A stretch of 64,000 bases of DNA, taken from contig NZ_JAASAF010000004.1 in the NCBI RefSeq assembly GCF_012726195.1, forward strand, positions 374,027-438,026. The letters run 5' to 3'. The position numbers and the translations under genes were made by a program. Origin of the DNA: Rhodococcus sp. HNM0563 (GTDB lineage: Bacteria; Actinomycetota; Actinomycetes; Mycobacteriales; Mycobacteriaceae). Shown here one piece after another: positions 52,869-60,956 of the stretch (its first letter is position 1; every line of letters begins with the position of its first letter). The notes below the pieces were generated by a model, which made no database searches, had not been told where the DNA came from, and saw only the letters and a program-made list of their open reading frames with translations.

Positions 52869-52902
52869 GGCCCGCCTCGGGTGACAACACCTGAGGCGGG
52901 CC
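52869..52902 (+). terminator. Terminator after the Clp ATPase gene
   Basis: Stem GGCCCGCCTC (52869-52878) with GAGGCGGGCC (52893-52902), extended inward by GGGTG/CACCT with a G-T pair and a 4-base loop, 28 bases after the stop. Confidence 0.85.
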
Positions 52903-52933
52903 GAATGCTCTGTGGACGGTAGGATCGAGCGTC

Positions 52934-53815
52934 ATGGTCACCCGATCCGGATTGTCGGTCATCATTCCCGTTCACAATGAAGAGGTGTATATCGGGCCAT
53001 GTCTCGACGCTTTGATCGAGCAGCAGGACGACTTTGTCGAAATCATCGTGGTGGACAACAACTGCACGGATTCCACCGTCGATGTGGTGTGGCGTGCGCA
53101 GGCGAGATGCCCGAAGATCAAGCTGGTGAGTGAGACGAGGCCTGGTGTTGCATACGCGAGGAATGCCGGATTCGAAGCTGCGCGCGGCGACATCCTCGGG
53201 CGGGTCGATGCCGATACGCGTGTCCGTTCGGACTGGGCTCGGGTGGTGTGCGATTATTTCGACAGGGGTGACACCGACGAGGTCGGAGCTGTCAGCGGGC
53301 TGAACAACTCGTACGATTCACCGTATCGGCGACTCAAAGGTTGGTACGTCGAGAAGCAGGTCCAGCGCGGAATTTTCGGTGGCGAGCGTCCTTACCGCAA
53401 TTTGCACGGCGCCAACATGGCAATCCGTCGGTCGGCGTGGGAGCAGGTCTGTGAGGGCGTGAGTGTGGCTCCGGATATCCACGAGGACCTCGACCTGGCA
53501 CTGTGTCTCGGTGCAGCGGAGATTCCGATCGTCCAGCTCAGCGGCATGCGCGTCGATATCTCTCCCAGGCGGGCGTTGACCCCACCGCGGGAGTTCGGCT
53601 CCTACATCGAGTCGGGTGTGAAGACCTTCGAACTGCACGGACGGATGACCTCCGAGATCCGTCGAGCGCTGGCACTGCACGAGAAGTTCCACGTCCTCGT
53701 CTATGCCGCCTACCGACCCTACGATCCGGAGCTCGGCCGGTTCTCACTGCGCGCGCTGTTCGGGAAGCCTCGGGCTCGGACGATGCCGGTGAGCGCGGGT
53801 GTCGACGCGAAGTAG
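52934..53815 (+). CDS. GT2-family glycosyltransferase
   Basis: 293 residues. GT-A fold N-terminus VIIPVHNEEVYIGPCLDALI, VVDNNCTDSTVDVV (nucleotide Asp), RNAGFEAARGDILGRVDADTRV (D-x-D-like metal site) and the acceptor region APDIHEDLDLALCLG with the E-D pair. Processive or decorating inverting transferase; no membrane helix, so soluble or peripheral. Acceptor unknown. Independent transcript between two hairpins, with its start 31 bases after the Clp terminator. Confidence 0.88.
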   Translation: MVTRSGLSVIIPVHNEEVYIGPCLDALIEQQDDFVEIIVVDNNCTDSTVDVVWRAQARCPKIKLVSETRPGVAYARNAGFEAARGDILGRVDADTRVRSDWARVVCDYFDRGDTDEVGAVSGLNNSYDSPYRRLKGWYVEKQVQRGIFGGERPYRNLHGANMAIRRSAWEQVCEGVSVAPDIHEDLDLALCLGAAEIPIVQLSGMRVDISPRRALTPPREFGSYIESGVKTFELHGRMTSEIRRALALHEKFHVLVYAAYRPYDPELGRFSLRALFGKPRARTMPVSAGVDAK

Positions 53816-53859
53816 CGCGTGGAGTCGATGCTCTGTGTCAAGGTGGGTGAATGCGAACC

Positions 53860-53894
53860 GGCGGGCCCCGCGCTCGAAAGCGACGGGACCCGCC
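53860..53894 (+). terminator. Terminator after the GT2 gene
   Basis: GGCGGGCCCCG / CGGGACCCGCC with one mismatch, inner stem CGCT/AGCG and loop CGAA. It starts about 45 bases after the GT2 stop. A long G-C-rich tail follows; no T-run. Confidence 0.75.
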
Positions 53895-53964
53895 GTAGGC
53901 GGGGACCGGGATTCGCTGCAGCCCTCAGCTCTCCGCTCGGTCCTCAACTGGCCCACCGATGAAT

Positions 53965-53983
53965 ATAGGTTAGGCAAACCTTA
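53965..53983 (+). promoter_or_regulatory. Iron box (IdeR/DtxR operator)
   Basis: ATAGGTTAGGCAAACCTTA resembles the DtxR/IdeR consensus TTAGGTTAGSCTAACCTAA at 15 or more of 19 positions, including both AGGTTA/ACCT halves. It lies 101 bases upstream of the acyl-CoA dehydrogenase ATG and downstream of the GT2 terminator, so it most likely controls the dehydrogenase gene in response to iron. Confidence 0.75.
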
Positions 53984-54083
53984 TGTGCAAGGGTTCGGTT
54001 TTCGACACTCTCGGGCGGGGGCGCCGGGTCGTAGCGGATCGAAATGCATGTGAGCGCACGTGTGTGCCGATAGATTGTCGACC

Positions 54084-55268
54084 ATGACAGCGAACCGGCC
54101 GGAGGGGCGGGTGGCGGAGCTGTGCACCCGCATGCGCTCCTTCATCGACGACGAGGTCGTTCCCCTCGAGCCTGTCCTCTCGCGGCATGACGACGAGGCG
54201 GTAGCCGCACTCACCCGACTGAAATCCAGCGCGAAAGGTCTCGAGTTGTGGGCGCTCGGGCATCCCGAGGAGATCGGTGGTGCAGGGGTGCCATTCCTCG
54301 ACTTCGTCTATCTCAACGAGATCATCGGCCGCTCCGAATTCGGTCAACTCGCTGTCGGGTCGGTGTCCATGCAGGACGCGTTGATGCTGCACCGGCACGG
54401 CACCGACGAGCAACGCCATCGCTGGATACCCGGCCTGGTCTCGGGAGAGATCCTGCCGTCCGTAGGAATGACCGAACCGGAGGTTGCCGGATCCGATCCC
54501 ATTCTGGTCCGGACCACCGCCATTCTCGACGGGAACCACTGGATCATCAACGGACACAAGTGGTTCACCACCGGTGCGCGGGAGGCCGGGTATTGCACGG
54601 TGTTCGCCCGCACCGAACCCGAGGCGACAGCCTTGCACCGCAGCATCAGCGCGATCATCGTCCCCACCGATACCCCCGGCTTCGAGATAGTCCGGTCCAT
54701 TCCCACAATGGGACACGACCCCAGCGACCACTACGAGGTTCGCTACACCGACGTGCGGGTGCCTGCCACGAACCTGCTGGGAGCGCGCGGCAACGGGTTC
54801 GTCGTCGCGCAGGACAGGCTCGGTCCGGGCCGCATCTTCCATGCCATGCGTTGGCTCGGGCAGGCGCAACGCGCGTTCGAGATGATGTGTGCGCGCGCCG
54901 ACGAACGCTTCGCCCACGGTTCACTGCTGTCCGAAAAGGGCGAGATCCAAAGGTATGTGGCCGAATCGGCCGCAGAGATCCAGGCGTCGAGGTTGATGAC
55001 GCTCGATGCTGCCCGGGTCATGGATTCCGGCGAGGATGCCCGAGTGCAGATCGGGCTCGTCAAGTTCTGGGGAGCCCGAATGCTCCACAACGTCGTCGAT
55101 CGAGCCATCCAGGTTCACGGCGCCCTCGGGCTGACCGCCGACACGCCGCTCGAAAGGATGTACCGGCAGGCCCGCTACGCGCGGATCTACGACGGACCCG
55201 ACGAGGTGCATCGGATGTCGACTGCTCGTCGAATCCTTCGCGACGGGGAGAGAGCTCCGTGGAAGTAG
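54084..55268 (+). CDS. Acyl-CoA dehydrogenase family protein
   Basis: 394 residues from ATG 54084. Standard ACAD domains: N-terminal helices, middle strand part GMTEPEVAGSDP and HKWFTTGAREAGYC (substrate/FAD region), C-terminal helices with AIQVHGALGLTADTPLERMYRQARYARIYDGPDEVHR. The catalytic Glu is replaced or shifted in the pattern R-I-Y-D-G-P-D-E-V-H, as in the ACAD10/11-like group, which acts on longer or modified acyl chains. No electron-transfer partner nearby. The iron box 101 bases upstream is unusual for a general fatty-acid enzyme and suggests a role in iron-limited growth or siderophore acyl-chain formation. Confidence 0.9.
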   Translation: MTANRPEGRVAELCTRMRSFIDDEVVPLEPVLSRHDDEAVAALTRLKSSAKGLELWALGHPEEIGGAGVPFLDFVYLNEIIGRSEFGQLAVGSVSMQDALMLHRHGTDEQRHRWIPGLVSGEILPSVGMTEPEVAGSDPILVRTTAILDGNHWIINGHKWFTTGAREAGYCTVFARTEPEATALHRSISAIIVPTDTPGFEIVRSIPTMGHDPSDHYEVRYTDVRVPATNLLGARGNGFVVAQDRLGPGRIFHAMRWLGQAQRAFEMMCARADERFAHGSLLSEKGEIQRYVAESAAEIQASRLMTLDAARVMDSGEDARVQIGLVKFWGARMLHNVVDRAIQVHGALGLTADTPLERMYRQARYARIYDGPDEVHRMSTARRILRDGERAPWK

Positions 55269-55353
55269 CGGGGGGCATCGCCGACGTCCTTTCGACACCC
55301 TGGGGAGAGTTCAAGATCCAGGCCTACTGGACGTAGCGACCGTCGGCGGGGTT

Positions 55354-55408
55354 GAGTGTGCAGTTTTCGTGAAACCGCCCGGCGTGTCGCGACCACAACT
55401 GCACACTC
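55354..55408. repeat. Inverted repeat between the dehydrogenase and the aroG leader
   Basis: GAGTGTGCAGTT (55354-55365) and AACTGCACACTC (55397-55408) are perfect 12-base complements around a 31-base centre. It follows the acyl-CoA dehydrogenase stop by 85 bases. The strength would allow a stem in RNA or a repeated extragenic palindrome; no T-run. Confidence 0.75.
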
Positions 55409-55503
55409 GAATCTCCAGACCACACGAACGGAACGGTCGGACCCTGGTGAGGGTGAGGCGACCGTCACACCCCCACGTCAGAACCGTCTGTTACGCTCGT
55501 CGG

Positions 55504-55572
55504 CATGCAGCGCGCATATTTCTGGTTTAGCAGGCCGGCCCTGGGTGGGCCGGTCGGCGTTACCGCGCGCTG
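55504..55572 (+). CDS. Aromatic leader peptide of the DAHP synthase attenuator
   Basis: 22 residues, ATG 55504 to TGA: MQRAYFWFSRPALGG and the end PVGVTAR. Four consecutive aromatic codons (Tyr-Phe-Trp-Phe, 55516-55527) would stall a ribosome when aromatic tRNAs are uncharged. Corynebacterium glutamicum has an analogous leader (aroR) before its DAHP synthase gene. The peptide ends 92 bases before aroG and its stop lies between two alternative hairpins (see 55532-55609). Confidence 0.85.
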
Positions 55573-55609
55573 ACTTCTTCCACCTACGAGCCGGATTACA
55601 GACCGGCTC
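55532..55609 (+). promoter_or_regulatory. Ribosome-mediated attenuator before aroG
   Basis: Three exclusive pairings are visible: hairpin 1:2 (55532-55540 with 55546-55554, one G-T), hairpin 3:4 (55586-55593 with 55602-55609), and alternative 2:4 (55546-55554 with 55600-55608, nine pairs with one G-U). A ribosome stalled on the aromatic codons would cover arm 1, free arm 2 to pair with arm 4 and break 3:4. Confidence 0.75.
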
Positions 55610-55664
55610 GCTGGAGATTGCAGCTTCCTCGAGGGTCGGCCTGAGAACAGGAACCGAGAACCCG

Positions 55665-56750
55665 ATGAGCACCAAGACCAACAGCATCTCCACCGCGAAT
55701 CTCGATGATCAGCGCACCGTGCGGATCAGCCCGCTCGCAGCACCGTCCGTCGTGCGTGCCGAGCATGCACCCGACGAGGTTGCTGCCGCGACCGTGCGTT
55801 CGGGCCGCGCTGCCACCGTCGACATCCTCAGCGGCACGGATGACCGTCTCGTCGTCATCGTGGGCCCGTGCTCGGTGCACGACCCCGCCGCCGCGATGGA
55901 CTACGCCCGCAAGCTCGCTGCGAAGGCCGACGAACTGCGCGATGACCTGCACATCGTGATGCGCGTGTACTTCGAGAAGCCCCGCACCACGCTCGGCTGG
56001 AAGGGCCTGCTCAACGACCCGCACCTCGACGGCACATACGACATCAACACGGGCCTGCGCATCGGCCGCAAGCTGCTTCTCGATGTTTCGAGCCTCGGTC
56101 TGCCCGTCGGCTGCGAGTTCCTCGACCCGATCCTCCCGCAGTACTACGCGGACCTGGTCACCTACGGTGCGATCGGTGCCCGCACCGCCGCCAGCCAGGT
56201 GCACCGCCAGCTGTGCAGCGCACTGTCGATGCCGGTCGGAATCAAGAATTCCACCGAAGGTGATGTACAGGTCGCGGTCGATGGCACGCGTGCCGCCGCC
56301 GCAAGCCACGTGTTCCCGGGCACTGACCTCGATGGCCAGGCCGCGCTGATCGAAACCGTCGGTAACCCCGACTGCCACGTGATCCTGCGTGGCGGCAGTG
56401 CAGGACCGAATTACGATGCCGAGACCGTCGCCGACACGATGGCCCGGTTGCGCAAGTCGGGGCTGCCCGAGCGGGTCGTCATCGATGCGAGCCACGGCAA
56501 CAGCAGCAAGAACCACGAGAAGCAGGTCGACGTCGTCAACGACATCGCCGACCGCATCGTTGCAGGCGAGAAGGGAATCGTCGGCCTGATGCTGGAGAGC
56601 TTCATCGAAGCGGGCCGACAGGACCTGACGCTCGGTCAGGCGGACGAACTCGAATACGGCAAGTCGATCACCGACGCGTGCATCGACTGGGGGACCACCG
56701 TCGATCAGCTCGATCGCCTCGCCGAGGCCGTGCGCGCTCGTCGGTCCTAG
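55665..56750 (+). CDS. aroG: 3-deoxy-7-phosphoheptulonate (DAHP) synthase, type I
   Basis: 361 residues. AroF/AroG-type core: VIVGPCSVHDPAAAMDYA, VMRVYFEKPRTTLGWKG, EFLDPILPQYYADLVTYGAIGARTAASQVHRQL, GIKNSTEGDV, HVILRGGSAGPNYD, and DASHGNSSKNHEKQVDVV metal/active-site region. Condenses phosphoenolpyruvate with erythrose-4-phosphate, the entry to aromatic amino acid synthesis. Transcription or translation is likely governed by the upstream leader peptide and alternative hairpins. The start ATG has AGGAA about 10 bases upstream. Confidence 0.96.
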   Translation: MSTKTNSISTANLDDQRTVRISPLAAPSVVRAEHAPDEVAAATVRSGRAATVDILSGTDDRLVVIVGPCSVHDPAAAMDYARKLAAKADELRDDLHIVMRVYFEKPRTTLGWKGLLNDPHLDGTYDINTGLRIGRKLLLDVSSLGLPVGCEFLDPILPQYYADLVTYGAIGARTAASQVHRQLCSALSMPVGIKNSTEGDVQVAVDGTRAAAASHVFPGTDLDGQAALIETVGNPDCHVILRGGSAGPNYDAETVADTMARLRKSGLPERVVIDASHGNSSKNHEKQVDVVNDIADRIVAGEKGIVGLMLESFIEAGRQDLTLGQADELEYGKSITDACIDWGTTVDQLDRLAEAVRARRS

Positions 56751-56765
56751 CAGCTCGCATCGAAC

Positions 56766-56792
56766 TTGACCCCGACGTAACGTCAGGGTTGA
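56766..56792 (+). promoter_or_regulatory. MerR-type operator/promoter
   Basis: TTGACC (-35-like, 56766-56771) runs into the palindrome GACGT-A-ACGTC (56774-56784), framed by CCC and GGG, followed by a GTTGAT (-10-like) about 16 bases after TTGACC. MerR regulators bind such a dyad between -35 and -10. The regulator gene begins 10 bases downstream, so it is probably self-regulated. Confidence 0.65.
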
Positions 56793-56802
56793 TGCTGGGG
56801 TC

Positions 56803-57618
56803 ATGAGAATCGGCGAACTGGCCTCGGCTGCAGACACGACCGTACGCACGATCCGGCACTACCACCGGCTCGGGTTGCTGCCGGAACCACCGAGGTCCTC
56901 CAACGGGTACCGCGTGTACTCGATGGAGGACCTCGTGCGTCTGATGCGGATTCGCTGGCTCGCCGGTGCCGGAGTTCCGCTCGGCACGGTCCCGACGGTG
57001 ATCGGCACAGCCCGCGACAGCGAGGCCAGCGACGATCTCACTGCGGACCTCGAAGCGCTGATCGCAGACCTCGACGCGCAAGTGCACGCACTCGACGGCA
57101 AGAGACGTGCGTTGTCCGCGATGCTCGATGGGCATCGACGCGGCGAAACCCTGTCGCCGCTTCCCGAGCCACTCGTGAAAACCTTCGCCGAGCTCATCGA
57201 CGGTGAAACCGACCCCCGGACCCGCGAGGTCTTCGAACATGAGCGGGACAGCTTCGAGCTCGTCGCGCTATCCGGGCAAGCCCCACCGGAGTTCCTCGAA
57301 GCTGTATCGATGGCCTTGTCCGACCCCGCTCAACGTGAGTCGGTGGTAGCGCTGTACCGCAGGTTCGGCGCGCTCGCCGGGCATCCGCCTTCCGGTGTCG
57401 CAGCCGAAATCGACGCGGTTGCCGAGGCGATGGCAGAGTTCCTCACGGCGTTCGGCCAGGATGGCGAGGGTGGCCTCTTCGTGGAATGGGTGGCGGCCGC
57501 GGCGACCTACGTGAGGGACGGCGAGTCGATGATGGCCGAAGTACTCCCCGACCCCGCGCAGCGGGCGGTGGCGATCCGGGTCATCGCCCGCGTCGCAGAG
57601 GGCGCAGTGCAGTCATGA
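56803..57618 (+). CDS. MerR-family transcriptional regulator
   Basis: 271 residues. N-terminal winged helix: MRIGELASAADTTVRTIRHYHRLGLLPEPPRSSNGYRVYS, then a dimerisation helix and about 150 residues of an acidic, helical effector domain rich in Glu and Ala (a longer C-terminus than metal-type MerRs, so a drug or small-molecule sensor is likely). The stop overlaps the start of the following membrane-protein gene (ATGA), so that gene is likely its target. The dyad before it is typical for autoregulation. Confidence 0.9.
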   Translation: MRIGELASAADTTVRTIRHYHRLGLLPEPPRSSNGYRVYSMEDLVRLMRIRWLAGAGVPLGTVPTVIGTARDSEASDDLTADLEALIADLDAQVHALDGKRRALSAMLDGHRRGETLSPLPEPLVKTFAELIDGETDPRTREVFEHERDSFELVALSGQAPPEFLEAVSMALSDPAQRESVVALYRRFGALAGHPPSGVAAEIDAVAEAMAEFLTAFGQDGEGGLFVEWVAAAATYVRDGESMMAEVLPDPAQRAVAIRVIARVAEGAVQS

Positions 57619-58475
57619 CCGGACAGTGGTTGAGCAGGCTTCACCGGGCAGCGTTGGTGGTCACGGTGATGGTGGCGGGCATCGACGTGGCCCTCGTTGC
57701 ACTCGGGATTCTGAGCCCAGGCGCTGCGTTCGTGTTGTGGCTGACGGTCGAGATTCCGCTCGGTCTCGCGGTCGGTGTCCTCACGGCGCTGCGCATCCGA
57801 TCCCTGCGCCGCGAGAAACTCGGATGGAACGCGATCCTCGACGAGGTCACCGGGAAGGTCGCAGCCGACCTCATCCGGTTCGAGGCGCGCGGCTACCGCG
57901 CGATATGGCTCTTCCTTCGTCGACGCTACGACAGCGCCGGCCCGGACGTGGTGCCCGTCGGATACACGAAGGGCACGCTCGGCATCCCGATGGCTTTTCT
58001 CATCGCCGCTGTCATCGAAACCGTGGTCGTCCACGTACTGGTGCCGTGGCCGCTGATCCGCAACGTCCTGCTCGTGCTCTCGATTTGGGGACTGATCCAA
58101 ATTTTCGGAATCCTCGCAGGCCGGATCACACACCCGCATCTGCTGACCGATGCGCGGCTGACGATCCGGGCGGGACACCAGGTGATCGCGCAACTGGACC
58201 GAGGTGCCGTCGAACGCGTGTTCGAGCGGAGGCGGTGGGAGCACACATCGCCGATCGTCGACGATGACGCGCTCTACCTCCCGGGGCCGGACGGCACCTG
58301 CCTCGATCTGGTGCTGAGGCAAGCCGCCGAAGTCACGCTTCCGGCCTTCTTCGAACACAAGCGCACCACCGCCTCGGTATCGCGCTTGTCATTGCAGGTG
58401 GACGATCCCGAGGCGGTGGTGGCGCACTTCGGTGCCGTGGGACTCAGGCCGAAGGACTTCAGCGCAGAGGCGTGA
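57615..58475 (+). CDS. Membrane protein of unknown function
   Basis: 286 residues. Two N-terminal membrane helices (AALVVTVMVAGIDVALVALGIL, FVLWLTVEIPLGLAVGVLTAL), a basic loop, two more helices (GIPMAFLIAAVIETVVVHVLV, PLIRNVLLVLSIWGLIQIFGIL) and a soluble C-terminal part (DRGAVERVFERRRW to EVTLPAFFEHKRTTASVSRL). Not recognised as a known transporter. ATG overlaps the MerR stop by 4 bases, so the pair is one operon and the protein may confer resistance to the MerR ligand. It overlaps the convergent ectD gene by 17 bases. Confidence 0.8.
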   Translation: MTGQWLSRLHRAALVVTVMVAGIDVALVALGILSPGAAFVLWLTVEIPLGLAVGVLTALRIRSLRREKLGWNAILDEVTGKVAADLIRFEARGYRAIWLFLRRRYDSAGPDVVPVGYTKGTLGIPMAFLIAAVIETVVVHVLVPWPLIRNVLLVLSIWGLIQIFGILAGRITHPHLLTDARLTIRAGHQVIAQLDRGAVERVFERRRWEHTSPIVDDDALYLPGPDGTCLDLVLRQAAEVTLPAFFEHKRTTASVSRLSLQVDDPEAVVAHFGAVGLRPKDFSAEA

Positions 58476-59346
58476 AATCCCGGCTGCCGAGATACGACGG
58501 ACGCGGCTTGCTCGCAGCGAACGGTTCGACCGGTGTGTTCTCGACGCTGTTGAACACCACGAACAGGTTGGAGCGGGGGAGTGGGGTGATGTTCCCGTTG
58601 GATCCATGCATGCAGTTCGAGTCGAAAACTGTTGCAGAACCCGCAGATCCGCGGAACGTGGTGATCCCGAACTCGGCGCTCATCCGGGTCAGGGTGTCTT
58701 CATCGGGTGATCCCGTCGGCGGGACGTGGGTCACGAGCGACTCTCGATAATAGTCGTCGGGAGTCTCGCCGGCACACGAGACGAACGTCTTGTGTGAGCC
58801 CGGCATGATCATCAACCCGCCGTTGTACCCATAATTTTCGGTCAACGCGATCGAGATGCTCAACGCGCGAGGGGTCGGCATGCCGTCCTCCGCGTGCCAG
58901 GTCTCGAAGTCCGAGTGCCAATAGAACGGCCCACCACGGAACCCCGGCTTGACATTGAGCCGGGACTGGTGGATGTAGACGTCGGAACCGAGTAATTGTC
59001 TTGCGATACCGGCAATTTCAGGACGGCGGATGATCGAATCGACCAGGCCGCTCAGGCGGTGTACATCGAAGATCGAACGTACATCGCCGCCGGCGTGCTC
59101 ACGGACCACGCGTTCGTCGTTGCCGAGTTCGCGTCCGAGGCGGGAGGTTTCTTCCAAAAGGTTTCCGACATCATTTGCTGCGAGAAGTGCTTCCGCAGTG
59201 TGGAATCCGCGTGCTTCGTACGCCTTGACCGTGGTGGAATCCAGCGGGCCGGGATGAGAACCCCAGACGACAGGATCCGTTCGCGCGATTGATTCCGAAA
59301 TAGTGCGGTTGCGAGTCGGATAGGCATCCTTCACGACCGTGCGCAT
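58459..59346 (-). CDS. ectD: Ectoine hydroxylase
   Basis: 295 residues from ATG 59346 (GGAG about 8 bases upstream). The EctD signature is FYWHSDFETWHAEDGMP, with iron ligands His144 and Asp146 and the distal ligand His247 in NCMHGSNGN; Phe and Trp for ectoine binding are kept. Non-haem Fe(II)/2-oxoglutarate dioxygenase that turns ectoine into 5-hydroxyectoine, a compatible solute. No ectA, ectB or ectC gene is in the window, so the ectoine genes are elsewhere or ectoine is imported. Confidence 0.93.
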   Translation of the reverse strand: MRTVVKDAYPTRNRTISESIARTDPVVWGSHPGPLDSTTVKAYEARGFHTAEALLAANDVGNLLEETSRLGRELGNDERVVREHAGGDVRSIFDVHRLSGLVDSIIRRPEIAGIARQLLGSDVYIHQSRLNVKPGFRGGPFYWHSDFETWHAEDGMPTPRALSISIALTENYGYNGGLMIMPGSHKTFVSCAGETPDDYYRESLVTHVPPTGSPDEDTLTRMSAEFGITTFRGSAGSATVFDSNCMHGSNGNITPLPRSNLFVVFNSVENTPVEPFAASKPRPSYLGSRDFTPLR

Positions 59347-59513
59347 ATTCTCCGAATCACCCTCTCGAGGATAGACGATGGTTCTACCCGACCGTCTCAG
59401 AACCGGGTCGGATATGCAACCCGACAAACCGGGCCTGCGCCGGAAAACGCCCTGCTCGTCGCCTCGGGACTCGAACGTCGGACCCTGTCGGACATGCGCA
59501 GTAGGGTCGCGAC

Positions 59514-59939
59514 ATGGGATACGAATTTCAGGTCACGATCGACTGCAGCAATCCGCATACTCAGGCGCGATGGTGGGCCGAAGCGCTCGAATGGCGTGTC
59601 GAACCCAGCGACGAGGATTTCATTCGTGGCCTCGTTGCGGCCGGGCACGCGCAAGAAGAGGACACCGAGATCTTCGACGGCGCACTCGTGTGGCGGGCCG
59701 GATCTGCGATCACCGACCCCGACAACCCGCACCGCCCCAGAATGTTGTTCCAGAGGGTCCCGGAGGGAAAGACCGTCAAGAACCGAGCGCATCTGGACAT
59801 CCGAGCGGGAGACAACCGCGAGGAGATGGCCGAGCGCCTGGTCGCGGCCGGTGCCACGCTGCTGCATCGCGGCAGTCAGGGTCCTTACGTGTGGATCACG
59901 ATGGCGGACCCGGAAGGCAACGAGTTCTGCCTGTGCTGA
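59514..59939 (+). CDS. VOC-family (glyoxalase-like) protein
   Basis: 141 residues. YEFQVTIDCSNPHTQARWWAEAL, then DPDNPHRPRMLFQRVPEGKTVKNRAHLDIRAGD and MADPEGNEFCLC: the paired beta-alpha-beta-beta-beta repeats with the glyoxalase/bleomycin-resistance C-terminal DPEGNEFCL motif. Likely metal-dependent lyase or small-molecule binder. Upstream start has no strong site (GTCGCGACATGGG). It faces the AraC gene stop, 10 bases away. Confidence 0.85.
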   Translation: MGYEFQVTIDCSNPHTQARWWAEALEWRVEPSDEDFIRGLVAAGHAQEEDTEIFDGALVWRAGSAITDPDNPHRPRMLFQRVPEGKTVKNRAHLDIRAGDNREEMAERLVAAGATLLHRGSQGPYVWITMADPEGNEFCLC

Positions 59940-59949
59940 TGGCTTCTTC

Positions 59950-60954
59950 TCAGGCGTGCGCGCGATAGGCGCGCGGCGTGTTCCCCGTCCATCGTTTGAA
60001 CGCGCGGCGGAAGGCGCTCGGCTCGGAGAATCCGAGACGCGCCGACAGGTCGTCCACCGGTTCGCCCCGCCGTAGTCCGGCGATTGCCAGGTCGCACAGT
60101 ACTTCCTCCCGGAGACGGCCGAGGGACGTACCCTCGTGCCGCAGCAGCCGCCGCAGATGTGGCGGACTCACTGCAAGCATGTCGGCGATCTCGTCGGTGG
60201 TTGCGGTGCGGCCCTGGATACCGGACTCGAAGATCCTGCGCACCTGGCTCGAGACGCTCGATTCGTAGTCGCGTTCGGACAACATCAGGTTCGGAGAATC
60301 CCGGAGATATGCTTCGAGCGCCTCTTCGGTCCTGACAATCGGCGACCGCATGGCCGAGTTGTCCATTTCGAGCGCCGCGCGTCCCGCATCGAAGGTGACG
60401 GGGATGCCGAAGATCGCGTCGTAGCTACGCGCAAGGATCGGATCGGGCTCGGCGTAGGGCAGCGACACCGACACCAGCGGTATCCGGCCCCCGACGAGCC
60501 AGGCCGCGAAGCGGTGCAAGAGCATCAGTAGGAAATCGACTGCCACACGGGTCTTTTCCGTCACATGATCGGGAAGGGCAACATCAAGGTAGGTGCTCGT
60601 CTCACCGATGGTCAGACTCAATCGAGGGAGTCCCTGCAGGACCCGGTTGACCTCGATCATTCGTGTGAGTGCGTGCACGAGATCAGGACAATGGATCAGT
60701 GTCAGTGTCATGATCCGGAACGATCCGCGCGGCACCGATCCTGAGCCGAGTCCGAACAACTCGTCGTCGGTGATCTGCCAGACCGAGCGCGTGAACAGGC
60801 TGACCTGCTCGGGAGTGAGTCGCGCGTGCGGCTGCGCGAGCACTGCTCGACTTATCCTGGCTGCGGCGAGCGCCGGAGTGAGGTCGATGCCGTCGGCTGC
60901 CGCGACACTCACCGCTCGACCAACGAAGTCGGAGGGAATCGTTGGGGCTGACAC
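59950..60954 (-). CDS. AraC-family transcriptional regulator
   Basis: 334 residues from GTG 60954. N-terminal Arabinose_bd-like ligand domain (TPEQVSLFTRSVWQITDDELFGLGS, FRIMTLTLIHCPDLVHALTRMIE), C-terminal pair of helix-turn-helix motifs (IADMLAVSPPHLRRLLRHEG, LSARLGFSEPSAFRRAFKRWTGNTPRAYR). The OruR/GadX type. It starts 2 bases after the stop of the aminotransferase gene, so the two are one transcript; the target genes are not obvious here. Confidence 0.9.
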   Translation of the reverse strand: MSAPTIPSDFVGRAVSVAAADGIDLTPALAAARISRAVLAQPHARLTPEQVSLFTRSVWQITDDELFGLGSGSVPRGSFRIMTLTLIHCPDLVHALTRMIEVNRVLQGLPRLSLTIGETSTYLDVALPDHVTEKTRVAVDFLLMLLHRFAAWLVGGRIPLVSVSLPYAEPDPILARSYDAIFGIPVTFDAGRAALEMDNSAMRSPIVRTEEALEAYLRDSPNLMLSERDYESSVSSQVRRIFESGIQGRTATTDEIADMLAVSPPHLRRLLRHEGTSLGRLREEVLCDLAIAGLRRGEPVDDLSARLGFSEPSAFRRAFKRWTGNTPRAYRAHA

Positions 60955-60956
60955 TC

